The notes below the pieces were generated by a model that was not told the DNA's origin, ran no database searches, and worked only from the letters and a program-made list of their open reading frames with translations. A DNA stretch of 64,000 bases, from positions 1-64,000 of the forward strand of contig NZ_BPQR01000081.1 in assembly GCF_022179345.1 (NCBI RefSeq), in the 5' to 3' direction. This document shows positions 9,501 to 17,947 of this stretch, piece by piece (positions within the stretch are counted from its first letter, which is position 1; each line of letters begins with the position of its first letter). Both the position numbers and the translations under genes were made by a program. This stretch comes from Methylobacterium jeotgali. GTDB lineage: Bacteria > Pseudomonadota > Alphaproteobacteria > Rhizobiales > Beijerinckiaceae.

Positions 9501-9664
9501 AGCTGCGCCAGCCGCTGGGCATCGTCATCGCCGGCGGCCTCATCGTCAGCCAGGTGCTGACGCTGTTCACGACGCCGGTGATCTACCTCGCCTTCGACCG
9601 CCTCGAGCGCCGCATCTCCGGTCGCCGCAGGCCGGACCTCGCGGCCGGCGAGGCGGTGCCGTGA
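6542..9664 (+). CDS. mdtB: RND efflux pump subunit, MdtB-like
   Basis: Proton-driven inner-membrane exporter of the hydrophobe/amphiphile RND family. The 1040-residue protein begins NPSRLFILRPVATTLLMLAI, has the expected 12 helices in two halves separated by two large periplasmic porter domains, and keeps the proton-relay aspartates in GFVVDDAIVVIENI (fourth helix) as well as GFFPVQDTG and the second-half helix run ending in IVKKNAIMMIDFAL. Start at 6542 was taken because it gives the standard N-terminus 25 bases after the adaptor stop. It overlaps the next pump gene by four bases (GTGA). MdtB and MdtC form mixed trimers, which fits the two consecutive pump genes. Substrates are unknown. Confidence 0.9.
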   Translation: MNPSRLFILRPVATTLLMLAILIVGGVSYFNLPVSALPAVDYPTIQVQTFYPGASPEVMTSAVTAPLERQFGQVPNLNQMTSQSSAGASVITLQFNLDLPLDIAEQQVQAAINAAGNLLPSDLPAPPVYAKVNPADAPVLTLALTSKTLPLTQVRDLAETRLAQKISQVAGVGLVSMGGGQRPAVRIRFNSRSLAAYGLNIDDLRTTIGNLNVNTPKGTIDGPKQSYAINANDQIRDPQVYADAIIAYRNGAPVRLSDVADVIDGAENTKLGAWMDETPAVILNIQRQPGANVIATVDRIKALLPQLQASLPAAIAVAPLTDRTVTIRASVEDVQFELGLAIALVVLVIFLFLRSLSATLIPSLSVPLSLIGALAIMDLYGFSLDNLSLMALVIATGFVVDDAIVVIENIARHVEEGEAPLEAALKGSREIGFTIISLTVSLIAVLIPLLFMGDVVGRLFHEFAITLAATIVISAVVSLTLVPMLCARLLKHVPEQAVRREGPISRLGRRAIDGTIAAYGRALRVVLAHQGLTLLVTLGTVALTGWLFVVIPKGFFPVQDTGVVQGITQADQTVSYAAMAERQGQLAAIVVRDPDVASLSSFIGVDGQNVTLNSGRFLINLKPRSERTATASEIIRRITAASTAVSGIRLTMQPVQDLTIDTSVSAAQYQVILENPDLDAFDTWVPRFTEAFARSPLVADVSSDHQGSGLAAYVTIDRATAGRYGITPASVDNALYDAFGQRIISTIFTQSNQYRVILEADPALHTTLESLNRIYLPSSTATNGQVPLSAVARVEERRAPLLIGHLGQFPATTVSFNLAPGAALGQAVEAIERTRREIGLPDSFRVVPQGSVFAFQSALGNELLLVLAAVVTVYIVLGVLYESFIHPITILSTLPSAGIGALLGLMLFGLSLDIIAIIGIVLLIGIVKKNAIMMIDFALQAEREGGLDPREAIFQACLLRFRPILMTTLAALFAAVPLIVGTGTGSELRQPLGIVIAGGLIVSQVLTLFTTPVIYLAFDRLERRISGRRRPDLAAGEAVP

Positions 9665-12600
9665 ACATCTCCGCCCCGTTCATCCGGCGGCCCGTGGCGA
9701 CGACGCTGCTCACCTTCGGGGTGCTGCTCGCGGGCATCTTCGCCTTCCTGAAGCTGCCGGTGGCGCCGCTGCCGCAGGTCGACTTCCCCGTCATCCTCGT
9801 CCAGGCGCAGATGCCGGGCGCTAGCCCCGAGACCATGGCGACCACCGTCGCGGGTCCGCTGGAACGGCGCCTCGGCGTCATCGCCGACGTCACCGAGATG
9901 ACCTCCACGAGCTCGACGGGCACGGTGCGCATCGTGCTCCTGTTCGGGCTCAACCGCGACATCGACGGGGCCGCCCGCGACGTGCAGGCGGCGATCAACG
10001 CGGCCCGCGCCGACCTGCCGACGGCGCTGCGCTCGAACCCGACCTACCGCAAGTTCAATCCCGCCGACTCGCCGATCCTGATCCTGGGCCTGACCTCGGA
10101 CACGCTCTCGCCCGGCCAGCTCTACGATTCCGCCGCCACGATCGTGCAGCAGAAGCTCTCGCAGCTTCCCGGCGTCGGCAACGTCGACATCGGCGGCTCC
10201 TCCCTGCCGGCGGTGCGCGTCGAGCTCGATCCGACGGCGCTGTTCCACTACGGCATCGGGCTCGAGGGCATCCGCGCGGCGCTGGCCTCGGCCAACGCCA
10301 ACTCGCCGAAAGGGGCGATCGAGGCGGGCGACCGGCGCTACCAGCTCTACGCCAACGACCAGGGCCGCAAGGCGGAGGACTACCGCGACATCGTCGTGGC
10401 CTACCGCAACGGGGCCGGCGTGCGGCTGACCGATGTCGGCCGCGTCGTCGACGGGGTGGAGGACAAGCGCAACCTCGGCCTCGTCAACGGCAAGCCGGCG
10501 GTGGTGCTGTTCGTCTACAAGCAGCCGGGCTCGAACGTGGTCGAGACCATCGACGGCATCAAGGCGGCGCTGCCGCAGATGCGCGCGGCGCTGCCCGGCG
10601 ACATCGACTTCACCGTCAACGGGGACCGCGCCGCCACCATCCGCGCGTCGCTCGCCGAGACCGAGGACACGCTCGTCCTCGCCGTCGGCCTCGTGGTGCT
10701 CGTGGTCTACGCCTTCCTGCGCTCCGGGCGGGCGACGCTGATCCCCGCGGTCGCCGTGCCGATCTCGATCGTCGGCACCTTCTCGGCGATGTACCTGCTC
10801 GGCTACACTCTCGACATCCTCTCCCTGATGGCGCTCATCATCGCCACGGGCTTCGTGGTGGACGACGCCATCGTCGTCCTGGAGAACATCCAGCGCCACA
10901 TCGAGATGGGCAAGCCGCGCCTGGAGGCGGCGCTCGTCGGCGCGCAGGAGGTCGGCTTCACCGTCGTCTCCATGAGCCTGTCGCTGATCGCGGTGTTCCT
11001 GCCGATCCTGCTGATGGGCGGCCTCGTCGGGCGGCTCTTCCAGGAGTTCGCGGTGACGCTGTCGCTGGCGATCCTGGTCTCGCTCGTCCTCTCGCTGACG
11101 ACGACGCCGATGATGTGCGCGCGCCTGCTGCGGCCGGAGCACGGCTCGGCGAAGCGCCCGGCGTGGCCCGCGCGGCTCCTCGAATCCGGCTTCTCGCGGA
11201 TGCTCTCGGGCTACGAGCGCAGCCTCGGCTTCGCCATGCGCCACCGGCGGCTCGTGCTGCTGAGCCTCTTCGCGACGATCGGGCTCAACGTCTACCTCTA
11301 CGTGATCGTCCCGAAGGGCTTCTTCCCCGAGCAGGATACCGGGCAGATGATGGGCGGCATCCAGGCCGACCAGCGCATCTCCTTCCAGTCGATGGAACAG
11401 AAGCTGCGCGAGGCCACCGCCATCGTGCAGGCGGACCCGGCCGTCGACAGCGTCATCGGCTTCACGGGCGGGCGCGGCACCAACTCGGCCAACGTCTTCG
11501 TCGGGCTGAAGCCGAGGGGCCAGCGCGCGCCGATCTCGGAGGTGATGAACCGCCTGCGCCCGAAGCTCTCGCGGGTGGCGGGCGCCCGGCTCTACCTGTT
11601 CCCCCGCCAGGACCTGCGCATCGGCGGCCGGCAGAGCTTCGCGCAGTACCAGTACACGCTCCAGGGCGACACGGCCGAGGAGGTCTACGCCGCCGCCCCC
11701 CGCCTGATGCAGGCGCTCCAGAAGAACCCGGTCTTCGCCGACGTCACCTCCGACCAGCAGGAGGGGGGCCTCGAGAGCCGGCTCGTCGTCGATCGGGCGA
11801 CCGCCTACCGCTACGGCATCACCCCCGACAAGATCGACAACACCCTCTACGACGCCTTCGGCCAGCGGCAGGTCTCGACGATCTACAACCCGCTCAACCA
11901 GTACCACGTCGTGATGGAGATCGACTCCCGCTACCTCCAGAGCCCGGAGTCCCTGAAGACGATCTACGTCTCGACCTCCGGCGGCAAGGCGCGGGGCTCG
12001 GCCACCACCAACGCCGTCGCCGGCACCGTCGCGGCGGGGGGCGTCGTCAACGCGTCGGGCTCGAGCGCCAACACCGACACCGCCGGCCCCTCGGACCCCA
12101 CGGCGGCGGCCGCGGCGGTCGCGGGCGACTCGGCCCGCAACGCCGCCTCCAACGCCATCGCCGCCTCGAAGGGGGGCGCCTCCTCCGCCGCGCCGGTCTC
12201 CAGCGCCAAGGAGACCATGGTGCCGCTCTCGGCCTTCGCCCGCTTCGAGACAGGCAACGCGCCCGTGCAGGTCAGCCACCAGGGCCTGTTCGTGGCGACG
12301 ACGATCTCCTTCAACCTCGCGCCGGGCAAGAGCCTCTCGGACGCCACCGCCGCCATCGAGCAGGCCATGGCGGAGCTGCGCCTGCCCGCCACCATCCACG
12401 GCGAGTTCGCGGGCGCGGCCAAGACCTACCAGGCCTCCGCCTCCCGCCAACCGCTGCTGATCCTCGCGGCGATCCTCGCCGTCTACGCCGTGCTCGGCAT
12501 CCTCTACGAGAGCTTCATCCACCCGATCACCATCCTCTCGACCCTGCCCTCGGCGGGGATCGGGGCGGTGCTGGCGCTCCTCGTCTCGGGCACGGAGTTC

Positions 12601-12993
12601 ACGGTGATCGCGCTGATCGCGGTGTTCCTACTCATCGGCATCGTGAAGAAGAACGCCATCCTGATGATCGACTTCGCCCTCGAGGCCGAGCGCACCCGCG
12701 GGGCGTCGCCCCAGGCGGCGATCGTCGAGGCCTGCCTCTTGCGCTTCCGGCCGATCATGATGACAACGGCGGCCGCGCTTCTCGGCGCCCTGCCGCTGAT
12801 CCTGGCCGGGGGCGAGGGCTCGGAGCTTCGCCGGCCTCTCGGCATCGCCATCGTCGGCGGCCTGATCGTGAGCCAGATCCTGACCCTCTACACGACGCCC
12901 GTGGTCTACCTGTACCTCGACCGGCTCCGGCACTGGGGGATCGCCCGCTGGCGCCGCCGGGGCGCCGCCCCGCAGATCCGGCCGGCCGAATGA
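9661..12993 (+). CDS. mdtC: RND efflux pump subunit, MdtC-like, with a low-complexity insert
   Basis: Second RND pump of the operon, 1110 residues, starting at a GTG that overlaps the previous stop. It has the same landmarks as its neighbour: FIRRPVATTLLTFGVL at the start, GFVVDDAIVVLENIQRH, GFFPEQDTG and IVKKNAILMIDFAL. It is about 70 residues longer than usual because of an Ala/Ser/Gly/Thr-rich stretch at roughly residues 773-850, inserted in the second periplasmic porter region just before MVPLSAFARFE, where relatives have a few residues. The frame stays open and codon use does not change, so the insert is translated. It overlaps the channel gene by four bases (ATGA). Confidence 0.9.
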   Translation: MNISAPFIRRPVATTLLTFGVLLAGIFAFLKLPVAPLPQVDFPVILVQAQMPGASPETMATTVAGPLERRLGVIADVTEMTSTSSTGTVRIVLLFGLNRDIDGAARDVQAAINAARADLPTALRSNPTYRKFNPADSPILILGLTSDTLSPGQLYDSAATIVQQKLSQLPGVGNVDIGGSSLPAVRVELDPTALFHYGIGLEGIRAALASANANSPKGAIEAGDRRYQLYANDQGRKAEDYRDIVVAYRNGAGVRLTDVGRVVDGVEDKRNLGLVNGKPAVVLFVYKQPGSNVVETIDGIKAALPQMRAALPGDIDFTVNGDRAATIRASLAETEDTLVLAVGLVVLVVYAFLRSGRATLIPAVAVPISIVGTFSAMYLLGYTLDILSLMALIIATGFVVDDAIVVLENIQRHIEMGKPRLEAALVGAQEVGFTVVSMSLSLIAVFLPILLMGGLVGRLFQEFAVTLSLAILVSLVLSLTTTPMMCARLLRPEHGSAKRPAWPARLLESGFSRMLSGYERSLGFAMRHRRLVLLSLFATIGLNVYLYVIVPKGFFPEQDTGQMMGGIQADQRISFQSMEQKLREATAIVQADPAVDSVIGFTGGRGTNSANVFVGLKPRGQRAPISEVMNRLRPKLSRVAGARLYLFPRQDLRIGGRQSFAQYQYTLQGDTAEEVYAAAPRLMQALQKNPVFADVTSDQQEGGLESRLVVDRATAYRYGITPDKIDNTLYDAFGQRQVSTIYNPLNQYHVVMEIDSRYLQSPESLKTIYVSTSGGKARGSATTNAVAGTVAAGGVVNASGSSANTDTAGPSDPTAAAAAVAGDSARNAASNAIAASKGGASSAAPVSSAKETMVPLSAFARFETGNAPVQVSHQGLFVATTISFNLAPGKSLSDATAAIEQAMAELRLPATIHGEFAGAAKTYQASASRQPLLILAAILAVYAVLGILYESFIHPITILSTLPSAGIGAVLALLVSGTEFTVIALIAVFLLIGIVKKNAILMIDFALEAERTRGASPQAAIVEACLLRFRPIMMTTAAALLGALPLILAGGEGSELRRPLGIAIVGGLIVSQILTLYTTPVVYLYLDRLRHWGIARWRRRGAAPQIRPAE

Positions 12994-14528
12994 GCACGCG
13001 CATCCCGACGGGGCTCCTTCCGCGCGGAAGGGGCCGGCTCGCCGCCTGCCTGCTGGCCGCCGCTTCGTTGCCGGGGCTCGGCGGCTGCATGGTCGGGCCC
13101 GACTACGCGCGCCCCTCCGTCGAGACGCCGCTCGCCTTCAAGCAGGGCGGCCAGCGGGAGGACAGCCTCGCCCACGTCGCCGCCGTGCGCTCCGGCTGGC
13201 GGCCGATCGCGCCGAACGACGCCGCCGAGCGCGGCGACTGGTGGCGGATCTTCAACGACCGGACGATGGACCGGCTGATCCGCCTCGTCGACGTCGACAA
13301 CCAGACCCTGCGCCAATCCGTGGCGAGCTACACCCAGGCCCGCGCCCTGGTGGAGCAGGCGCGCGCCGCGCTCTACCCGACGGTGATCGGCGCGCCGGGC
13401 ATCACCCGCCAGCGCGCCGCGGGCGTCCAGCGCACCACGGTCGTGCTCCAGGGCCAGGCGAGCTGGGAGCTCGACCTGTTCGGCCGCATCCGGCGCAACC
13501 TCGAGAGCGAGGTGGCGACCGCCCAGTCCGACGCGGCGGCGCTCGCGGCGACCCGCCTCGCGATCCAGGCGGAGCTCGCCACGACCTATATCGAGCTGCG
13601 CTACGCCGATTCGCTCCAGCGCCTCCTGAACGAGACCGTCGCCGCCTACAAGCGCACGCTCGCCATCGCCGAGAACCAGTACGCTGCGGGTGTCGCCGCC
13701 CGCTCCGACGTGATCACCGCGCAGACGCAGGTGCAGACCGCCGAGGCCCAGGCCATCGCCGTCGGCCTCCAACGGGCGACCTACGAGCACGCCATCGCGC
13801 TCCTCGTCGGCCGCCCCCCCTCCGAGGTGACGCTGCCGGTCACCGCGCTCGCAGCCCGGCCGCCCGCGGTGCCGGTCGGCATCCCCTCCGCGCTCCTGGA
13901 GCGGCGGCCGGACGTGGCCCAGGCCGAGCGCCTGGTCCAGGCCTCGAGCGAGCAGATCGGCGTCGCCGTGGCGGCCTTCTTCCCGACCGTGACGCTCTCG
14001 GCGAGCGGCGGCATCTCGGGCCCGACGAGCAACGGCGTGTTCTCGGCGGTCAACCAGGTCTGGTCGGTGGGCGCGGCGGGCAGTGAGGTGCTGTTCGACG
14101 GCGGTGCCCGCTCGGCAGCGCTCCAGGCCTCCCGCGCCGCCTACGAGGCCAGCGTCGCGAGCTACCGGCAGACGGTGCTGACCGCCTTCGGCGAGGTCGA
14201 GAACGGCCTCGCCGGCGTGCGCATCCTCGCCCGCCAGCAGGTCGCGCAGGACGCGGCCGTGGCCTCGGCCCGGCGCGCCGTCGAGATCGCGCTCAACGAG
14301 TACCGCGCCGGAACACAGAACTTCACCACCGTGGTCACGGCCCAGGCGCTCGCCTTCAACAACGAGGTCACGGCGCTCGGCGTGCGCCTCAACCGCTACA
14401 CGACGGCGATCGCGCTGATCCGGGCGCTCGGCGGCGGCTGGGATGCGAGCCGCCTGCCCACCGGCGCCGAGTTGAAGGGCCCGCGCCTGCCGATCGATTC
14501 CGGCTCCGCCGTCCGCCCCGACGAGTAG
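12990..14528 (+). CDS. Outer-membrane efflux channel lipoprotein, NodT/OprM type
   Basis: Trimeric outer-membrane duct that completes the RND efflux machine. The 512-residue precursor has a signal peptide ending in the lipobox Leu-Gly-Gly-Cys (Cys33), followed by MVGPDYARPSVETP, the standard opening of NodT-family lipoproteins. Two repeated outer-membrane-efflux domains follow, with DWWRIFNDRTMDRLI, the GELATTYIELR-like helix, LLERRPDVAQAERLVQAS and a C-terminal repeat ending in IRALGGGWDAS. The start overlaps the pump stop (ATGA), so translation is coupled across the operon. Confidence 0.92.
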   Translation: MSTRIPTGLLPRGRGRLAACLLAAASLPGLGGCMVGPDYARPSVETPLAFKQGGQREDSLAHVAAVRSGWRPIAPNDAAERGDWWRIFNDRTMDRLIRLVDVDNQTLRQSVASYTQARALVEQARAALYPTVIGAPGITRQRAAGVQRTTVVLQGQASWELDLFGRIRRNLESEVATAQSDAAALAATRLAIQAELATTYIELRYADSLQRLLNETVAAYKRTLAIAENQYAAGVAARSDVITAQTQVQTAEAQAIAVGLQRATYEHAIALLVGRPPSEVTLPVTALAARPPAVPVGIPSALLERRPDVAQAERLVQASSEQIGVAVAAFFPTVTLSASGGISGPTSNGVFSAVNQVWSVGAAGSEVLFDGGARSAALQASRAAYEASVASYRQTVLTAFGEVENGLAGVRILARQQVAQDAAVASARRAVEIALNEYRAGTQNFTTVVTAQALAFNNEVTALGVRLNRYTTAIALIRALGGGWDASRLPTGAELKGPRLPIDSGSAVRPDE

Positions 14529-14652
14529 CGCTCGCACGGATGTGACCGCGCCCGGCGGCACCGGGGACGGGGCGCGGCAGGAACGCGGGACCGGCGGAGC
14601 CGTTGGCCCGGCGCCGCGCCCGACGCGGCCCGAGCATGGAGTGCCGCCCCCG

Positions 14653-16170
14653 ATGCATCCCTCCGAGACCGCGAAGCCCGCCACCGGGGAGACGAGCCCG
14701 GCGCCGCCCTGCACCCTGGTGATCTTCGGGGCGGCGGGCGACCTCACCAAGCGGCTCCTGATGCCGGCCCTCTACAACCTCGCAGGTGCCGGCCTCCTCG
14801 ATCCCGGCTTCCAGATCCTCGGCGTCGACCACAACGAGTCCAGCGACGAGGCCCTGCGCCGCGACCTCACGCAGACGATGGAGTCCTTCACGAAGGACCG
14901 CTCCGGCGAATTCCACCCCGACCACATCGACGACGAGACCTGGGGCTTCGTGTGCGCGCGCATCCGCTTCCAGAAGGGCGATTTCGAGGATCCGGAGAGC
15001 TACGCGGCGCTGAAGGAGCGCCTCACGGGCAACGTGGTCTTCTACCTCGCGGTCTCCGCCCGCTTCTTCGGCGCGGTGGTGGAGGGCCTCGGGAAGGCCG
15101 GCCTCCTGAAGGAGAGCGGGGACGCCTTCCGCCGGGTGGTGATCGAGAAGCCCTTCGGCTCGGACCTCGCCTCCGCCAAGGCGCTGAACGCCCGCATCCT
15201 GAAGCAGGGCGACGAGCGCCAGTTCTACCGGATCGACCACTTTCTCGGAAAGGAGACGGTGCAGAGCATCCTGGCGGTGCGCTTCGCCAACACGATGCTG
15301 GAGCCGGTCTGGCGGCGGGCGTTCGTCGACCATGTCGAGATCACCGCCGCCGAGACGATCGGCGTCGAGGCACGGGGCCGCTTCTACGAGGCGACCGGAG
15401 CGCTGCGCGACATGGTGCCGAACCACCTCTTCCAGATCCTGGCGATGATCGGCATGGAGCCCCCGAAGAGCCTCGACGCCGAAGATATCAGGGACGCCAA
15501 GGCCGCCCTCATCGCCGCCGTGCGCCCGGCCGATCCCGGCGAGGCCGCCCGCGGCCAGTACGCGGCGGGCACGGTGCGCGGCAAGGCGGCGGCCGGCTAC
15601 CGCGAGGAGGCGGACGTGGCGAAGGATTCGCGCGTCGAGACCTATGCCGCCCTCAAGCTCACGATCGAGAACGAGCGCTGGTCGGGCGTGCCGTTCTACC
15701 TGCGCACCGGCAAGCGCCTCGGCACCCGGCTCACCGAGGTGGCGATCCGCTTCAAGCCGACCACCCTGCCGCTGTTCCACGCCGACGGGGTCGGGCCGGC
15801 GCCGGGCAACGTCATGCGGCTGATGATCGACCCCGAGCAGGGCATCCGCACCGGCTTCACCGTGAAACGGCCCGGCCCGCGGATGCTGCTCGGACAGGCC
15901 GAGACGCATTTCGCCTACGGCGAGGCGTTCAAGGAGGCGCCGAGCGTCGGCTACGAGACGCTGCTCTACGATTGCATGACCGGCGACGCGACGCTGTTCC
16001 AGCGGGCCGACGCCATCGAGGGTGGCTGGGCCGCCGTCGAGCCGCTGCTCGAGGCCTGGAAGAGCGGGGAGCCCGAAAGCTATCCCGCCGGTTCGGAGGG
16101 GCCGCCATCGGCCGCGCACTTGGTCGAGCGGGACGGGCGCGCCTGGCTGCGGCTCGACGACGAAGCCTGA
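14653..16170 (+). CDS. zwf: Glucose-6-phosphate 1-dehydrogenase
   Basis: Oxidises glucose 6-phosphate to 6-phosphogluconolactone with NAD(P)+, the entry step of the oxidative pentose phosphate and Entner-Doudoroff routes. The 505-residue protein has the nucleotide-binding fingerprint GAAGDLTKRLLMPALYNL (from residue 26), the substrate/catalytic signature RQFYRIDHFLGKE (Tyr192, Asp195, His196) and PFYLRTGKRL near the C-terminal half. Length is normal. The start at 14653 avoids a low-complexity extension; no strong ribosome binding site decides it. The gene stands alone, 124 bases after the efflux operon and convergent with the Mrr-like gene with three bases between stops. No pgl or edd is adjacent. 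Confidence 0.95.
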   Translation: MHPSETAKPATGETSPAPPCTLVIFGAAGDLTKRLLMPALYNLAGAGLLDPGFQILGVDHNESSDEALRRDLTQTMESFTKDRSGEFHPDHIDDETWGFVCARIRFQKGDFEDPESYAALKERLTGNVVFYLAVSARFFGAVVEGLGKAGLLKESGDAFRRVVIEKPFGSDLASAKALNARILKQGDERQFYRIDHFLGKETVQSILAVRFANTMLEPVWRRAFVDHVEITAAETIGVEARGRFYEATGALRDMVPNHLFQILAMIGMEPPKSLDAEDIRDAKAALIAAVRPADPGEAARGQYAAGTVRGKAAAGYREEADVAKDSRVETYAALKLTIENERWSGVPFYLRTGKRLGTRLTEVAIRFKPTTLPLFHADGVGPAPGNVMRLMIDPEQGIRTGFTVKRPGPRMLLGQAETHFAYGEAFKEAPSVGYETLLYDCMTGDATLFQRADAIEGGWAAVEPLLEAWKSGEPESYPAGSEGPPSAAHLVERDGRAWLRLDDEA

Positions 16171-16173
16171 GCT

Positions 16174-16992
16174 TCAGCGGGCGGCCCGCCGCACCCTGGC
16201 GGAGGCGGGCAGTTCGTCGAGTTCGGCGAGGTCGTCGTGGTGGAGGAGGTGGACCCCCGTCGCTGCGGCGAGCTTGCGCGCGGCGGGGGTGAAGCCGGCA
16301 TTCGAGACCACGGCCGCGGCGTCGCCGCCCCAGTAGCGGGCGGCGGCGGAAGCCTCCTGCACGGCGGCGTTGCCGACCGGGCGCCCGTAGCGCTTGCACT
16401 GGACGACGAGGCGGAACCCCTCCCGCTCGGCGAGGATGTCGGCGCCCTGGTCGCCGCTCGCCGGTGTCGGGCGCGCCTGCCAGCCCGCCGCCTCCAGCCG
16501 CGACCGGCAGAAACGCTCGTAGGCGATGCCGTCGCCCGGCGCCTCGCTCTCCTCGGCGGGCTCGGCGGCGTCGGCCGCCGCCTCCACGAGGTCGAGCATT
16601 TCAACGAAGCGCGGCTCGACGCAGTCGCCGTAGCCCTTCGCCTCCAGGGCCGGCACCAAGGTGCGCTCGACGAAGTAGGCGCGCTCCCGCTCCCAGCCGT
16701 CGCGGACCTCGTTGCCGTAGGCGTCCACGAAGCATTCCTGCCGCCGCCGCTGCGCCAGCGTCGGACCGTGGCGGCGGGCGAGGCGCCGCACGAGCCGCCG
16801 GAAGCGGGCGGGCCGGCGCAGGCGATGGAGCACGGCGAGACCCATCGCCGCAGCCGTGGCGGCGAGCATCCAGCGGCCGTAGACAAGGCCGAGGCCGCCT
16901 CCGACCACCGCGATCCAGAACAGGCGGGCGACGAGGTTCGGCCGGCCGGGCATGCCATCCTCCGGGAGGCCGCCCGGACGGGGCGGCGCCAT
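16174..16992 (-). CDS. Membrane-anchored restriction endonuclease-like protein (Mrr catalytic domain)
   Basis: The C-terminal part (residues about 155-255) is a Mrr-type PD-(D/E)xK nuclease domain: ASGDQGADILAE supplies Asp185 and VVQCKRYGRPVGNAAVQE supplies the Gln198-x-Lys200 pair. Unlike classical Mrr restriction enzymes it begins with two membrane helices (about residues 21-38 and 41-56) and a middle domain rich in Arg and Glu, so the nuclease would be tethered to the inner membrane and face the cytoplasm. There is no methylase or other restriction gene nearby. An ATG 39 bases downstream (Met14) is an equal start candidate. Function may be DNA quality control or defence; this cannot be read from sequence. 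Confidence 0.8.
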   Translation of the reverse strand: MAPPRPGGLPEDGMPGRPNLVARLFWIAVVGGGLGLVYGRWMLAATAAAMGLAVLHRLRRPARFRRLVRRLARRHGPTLAQRRRQECFVDAYGNEVRDGWERERAYFVERTLVPALEAKGYGDCVEPRFVEMLDLVEAAADAAEPAEESEAPGDGIAYERFCRSRLEAAGWQARPTPASGDQGADILAEREGFRLVVQCKRYGRPVGNAAVQEASAAARYWGGDAAAVVSNAGFTPAARKLAAATGVHLLHHDDLAELDELPASARVRRAAR

Positions 16993-17171
16993 CCCGGAAG
17001 CCTTGCCGGCCTCGGCTTGTCCCTTTCCTAACCGCGCGCGGACCGTTCAGGCCCCGCCGGGACCGGGCGCGGCGCAAGCCACTGCGAGGCCACCCGGAAA
17101 CGGCCTCGGCCGCCCCCTTGCGGTGGGCGGCCGAGGGTCGAACGAGCTGTGGAAAAGGGTTCGCGCCGGGT

Positions 17172-17669
17172 TCAGGCCTCGGAGGCCTGGCGAGCCCGGC
17201 GGCCGCGCGGGGCGCGGGCGGGGGCCTCGGCGGCGCTCGCGGCGGGAGCGGCGCGGTTCTTCCGGCGCTGCTGGCCGAGGCCCATGTTCTTGGCGAGCTC
17301 GGAGCGGGCGGCCGCATAGTTCGGCGCCACCATCGGGTAGTCCGCCGGCAGGTTCCAGCGAACCCGGTACTCCTCCGGGGTCATGTTGTAGCGCGTGCGC
17401 AGGTGGCGCTTCAGCGACTTGAACTTCTTGCCGTCCTCCAGACAGACGATGAAGTCGGCGGTGACGGAGCGCTTCACCGGCACGGCGGGCGCCAGCGGTT
17501 CGGCCGGGGCCTCGGCGGCGTTGCTGGTCAGCTTGGCCAGGGTCGCGTGGACCGAGACGAGAAGACCGGGAAGCTCGGAGACGGGCACCGAGTTGTTGCT
17601 CACGAACGCCGACACGATATCCGAAGCAAGCTCGATGTAATCCGGCGTAATCCCGTTCTCTTCTGCCAT
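17172..17669 (-). CDS. mucR: MucR family transcriptional regulator
   Basis: Global regulator of the MucR/Ros family, 165 residues. The N-terminal part (ITPDYIELASDIVSAFVSNNSVP) is the family oligomerisation region; the DNA-binding part (about residues 75-130) reads IVCLEDGKKFKSLKRHLRTRY, with the Cys-Leu-Glu-Asp and His arrangement of MucR, then NLPADYPMVAPNY and KNMGLGQ. The tail is Ala/Arg-rich and probably disordered. The start at 17669 is supported by AGAGGGA nine bases upstream; a longer reading to 17750 lacks similarity. The 278-bp upstream region is less GC-rich than the genes, as expected for MucR targets, and self-regulation is likely by analogy. Confidence 0.92.
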   Translation of the reverse strand: MAEENGITPDYIELASDIVSAFVSNNSVPVSELPGLLVSVHATLAKLTSNAAEAPAEPLAPAVPVKRSVTADFIVCLEDGKKFKSLKRHLRTRYNMTPEEYRVRWNLPADYPMVAPNYAAARSELAKNMGLGQQRRKNRAAPAASAAEAPARAPRGRRARQASEA

Positions 17670-17903
17670 CTCGAATCCCTCTGCAACGCAGGCGTGTTTC
17701 GTCCCAGGGCCGAGCAAGTCGGGAGCGGAAGGGAGAAAGTGCCGACGCATCCAATGCTGGCGAGGGTTATTAGGGAATCATCAATGATGGCGCAAGATGG
17801 CGTATCGCACCAAAAACAGCGGAATTCACGCTTTCGCGCAAGAAAAGCAGTCTTGCGTCGTTCTCCGGCGCGCGACGAAAGGATGAGGGCAAGCTGGAAT
17901 CGG

Positions 17904-17927
17904 AAGAGAGTCCTACCACTCTCTTTT
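17904..17927. terminator. Hairpin terminator downstream of the aldolase gene
   Basis: AAGAGAGT (17904-17911) and ACTCTCTT (17918-17925) form a perfect 8-bp stem with a six-base loop. On the plus strand it is followed by TTT; on the minus strand it lies about 20 bases beyond the aldolase stop codon and separates that gene from mucR. Minus-strand use is likely despite the poorer U-tract. Confidence 0.55.
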
Positions 17928-17947
17928 ACGAAATTTGACTGAGCGTC

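Noticed and set aside
6419..12522. Two minus-strand frames of more than 900 codons opposite the RND pumps
   Set aside because: Both mirror real pump genes; composition is His/Arg/Asp-rich without any domain.
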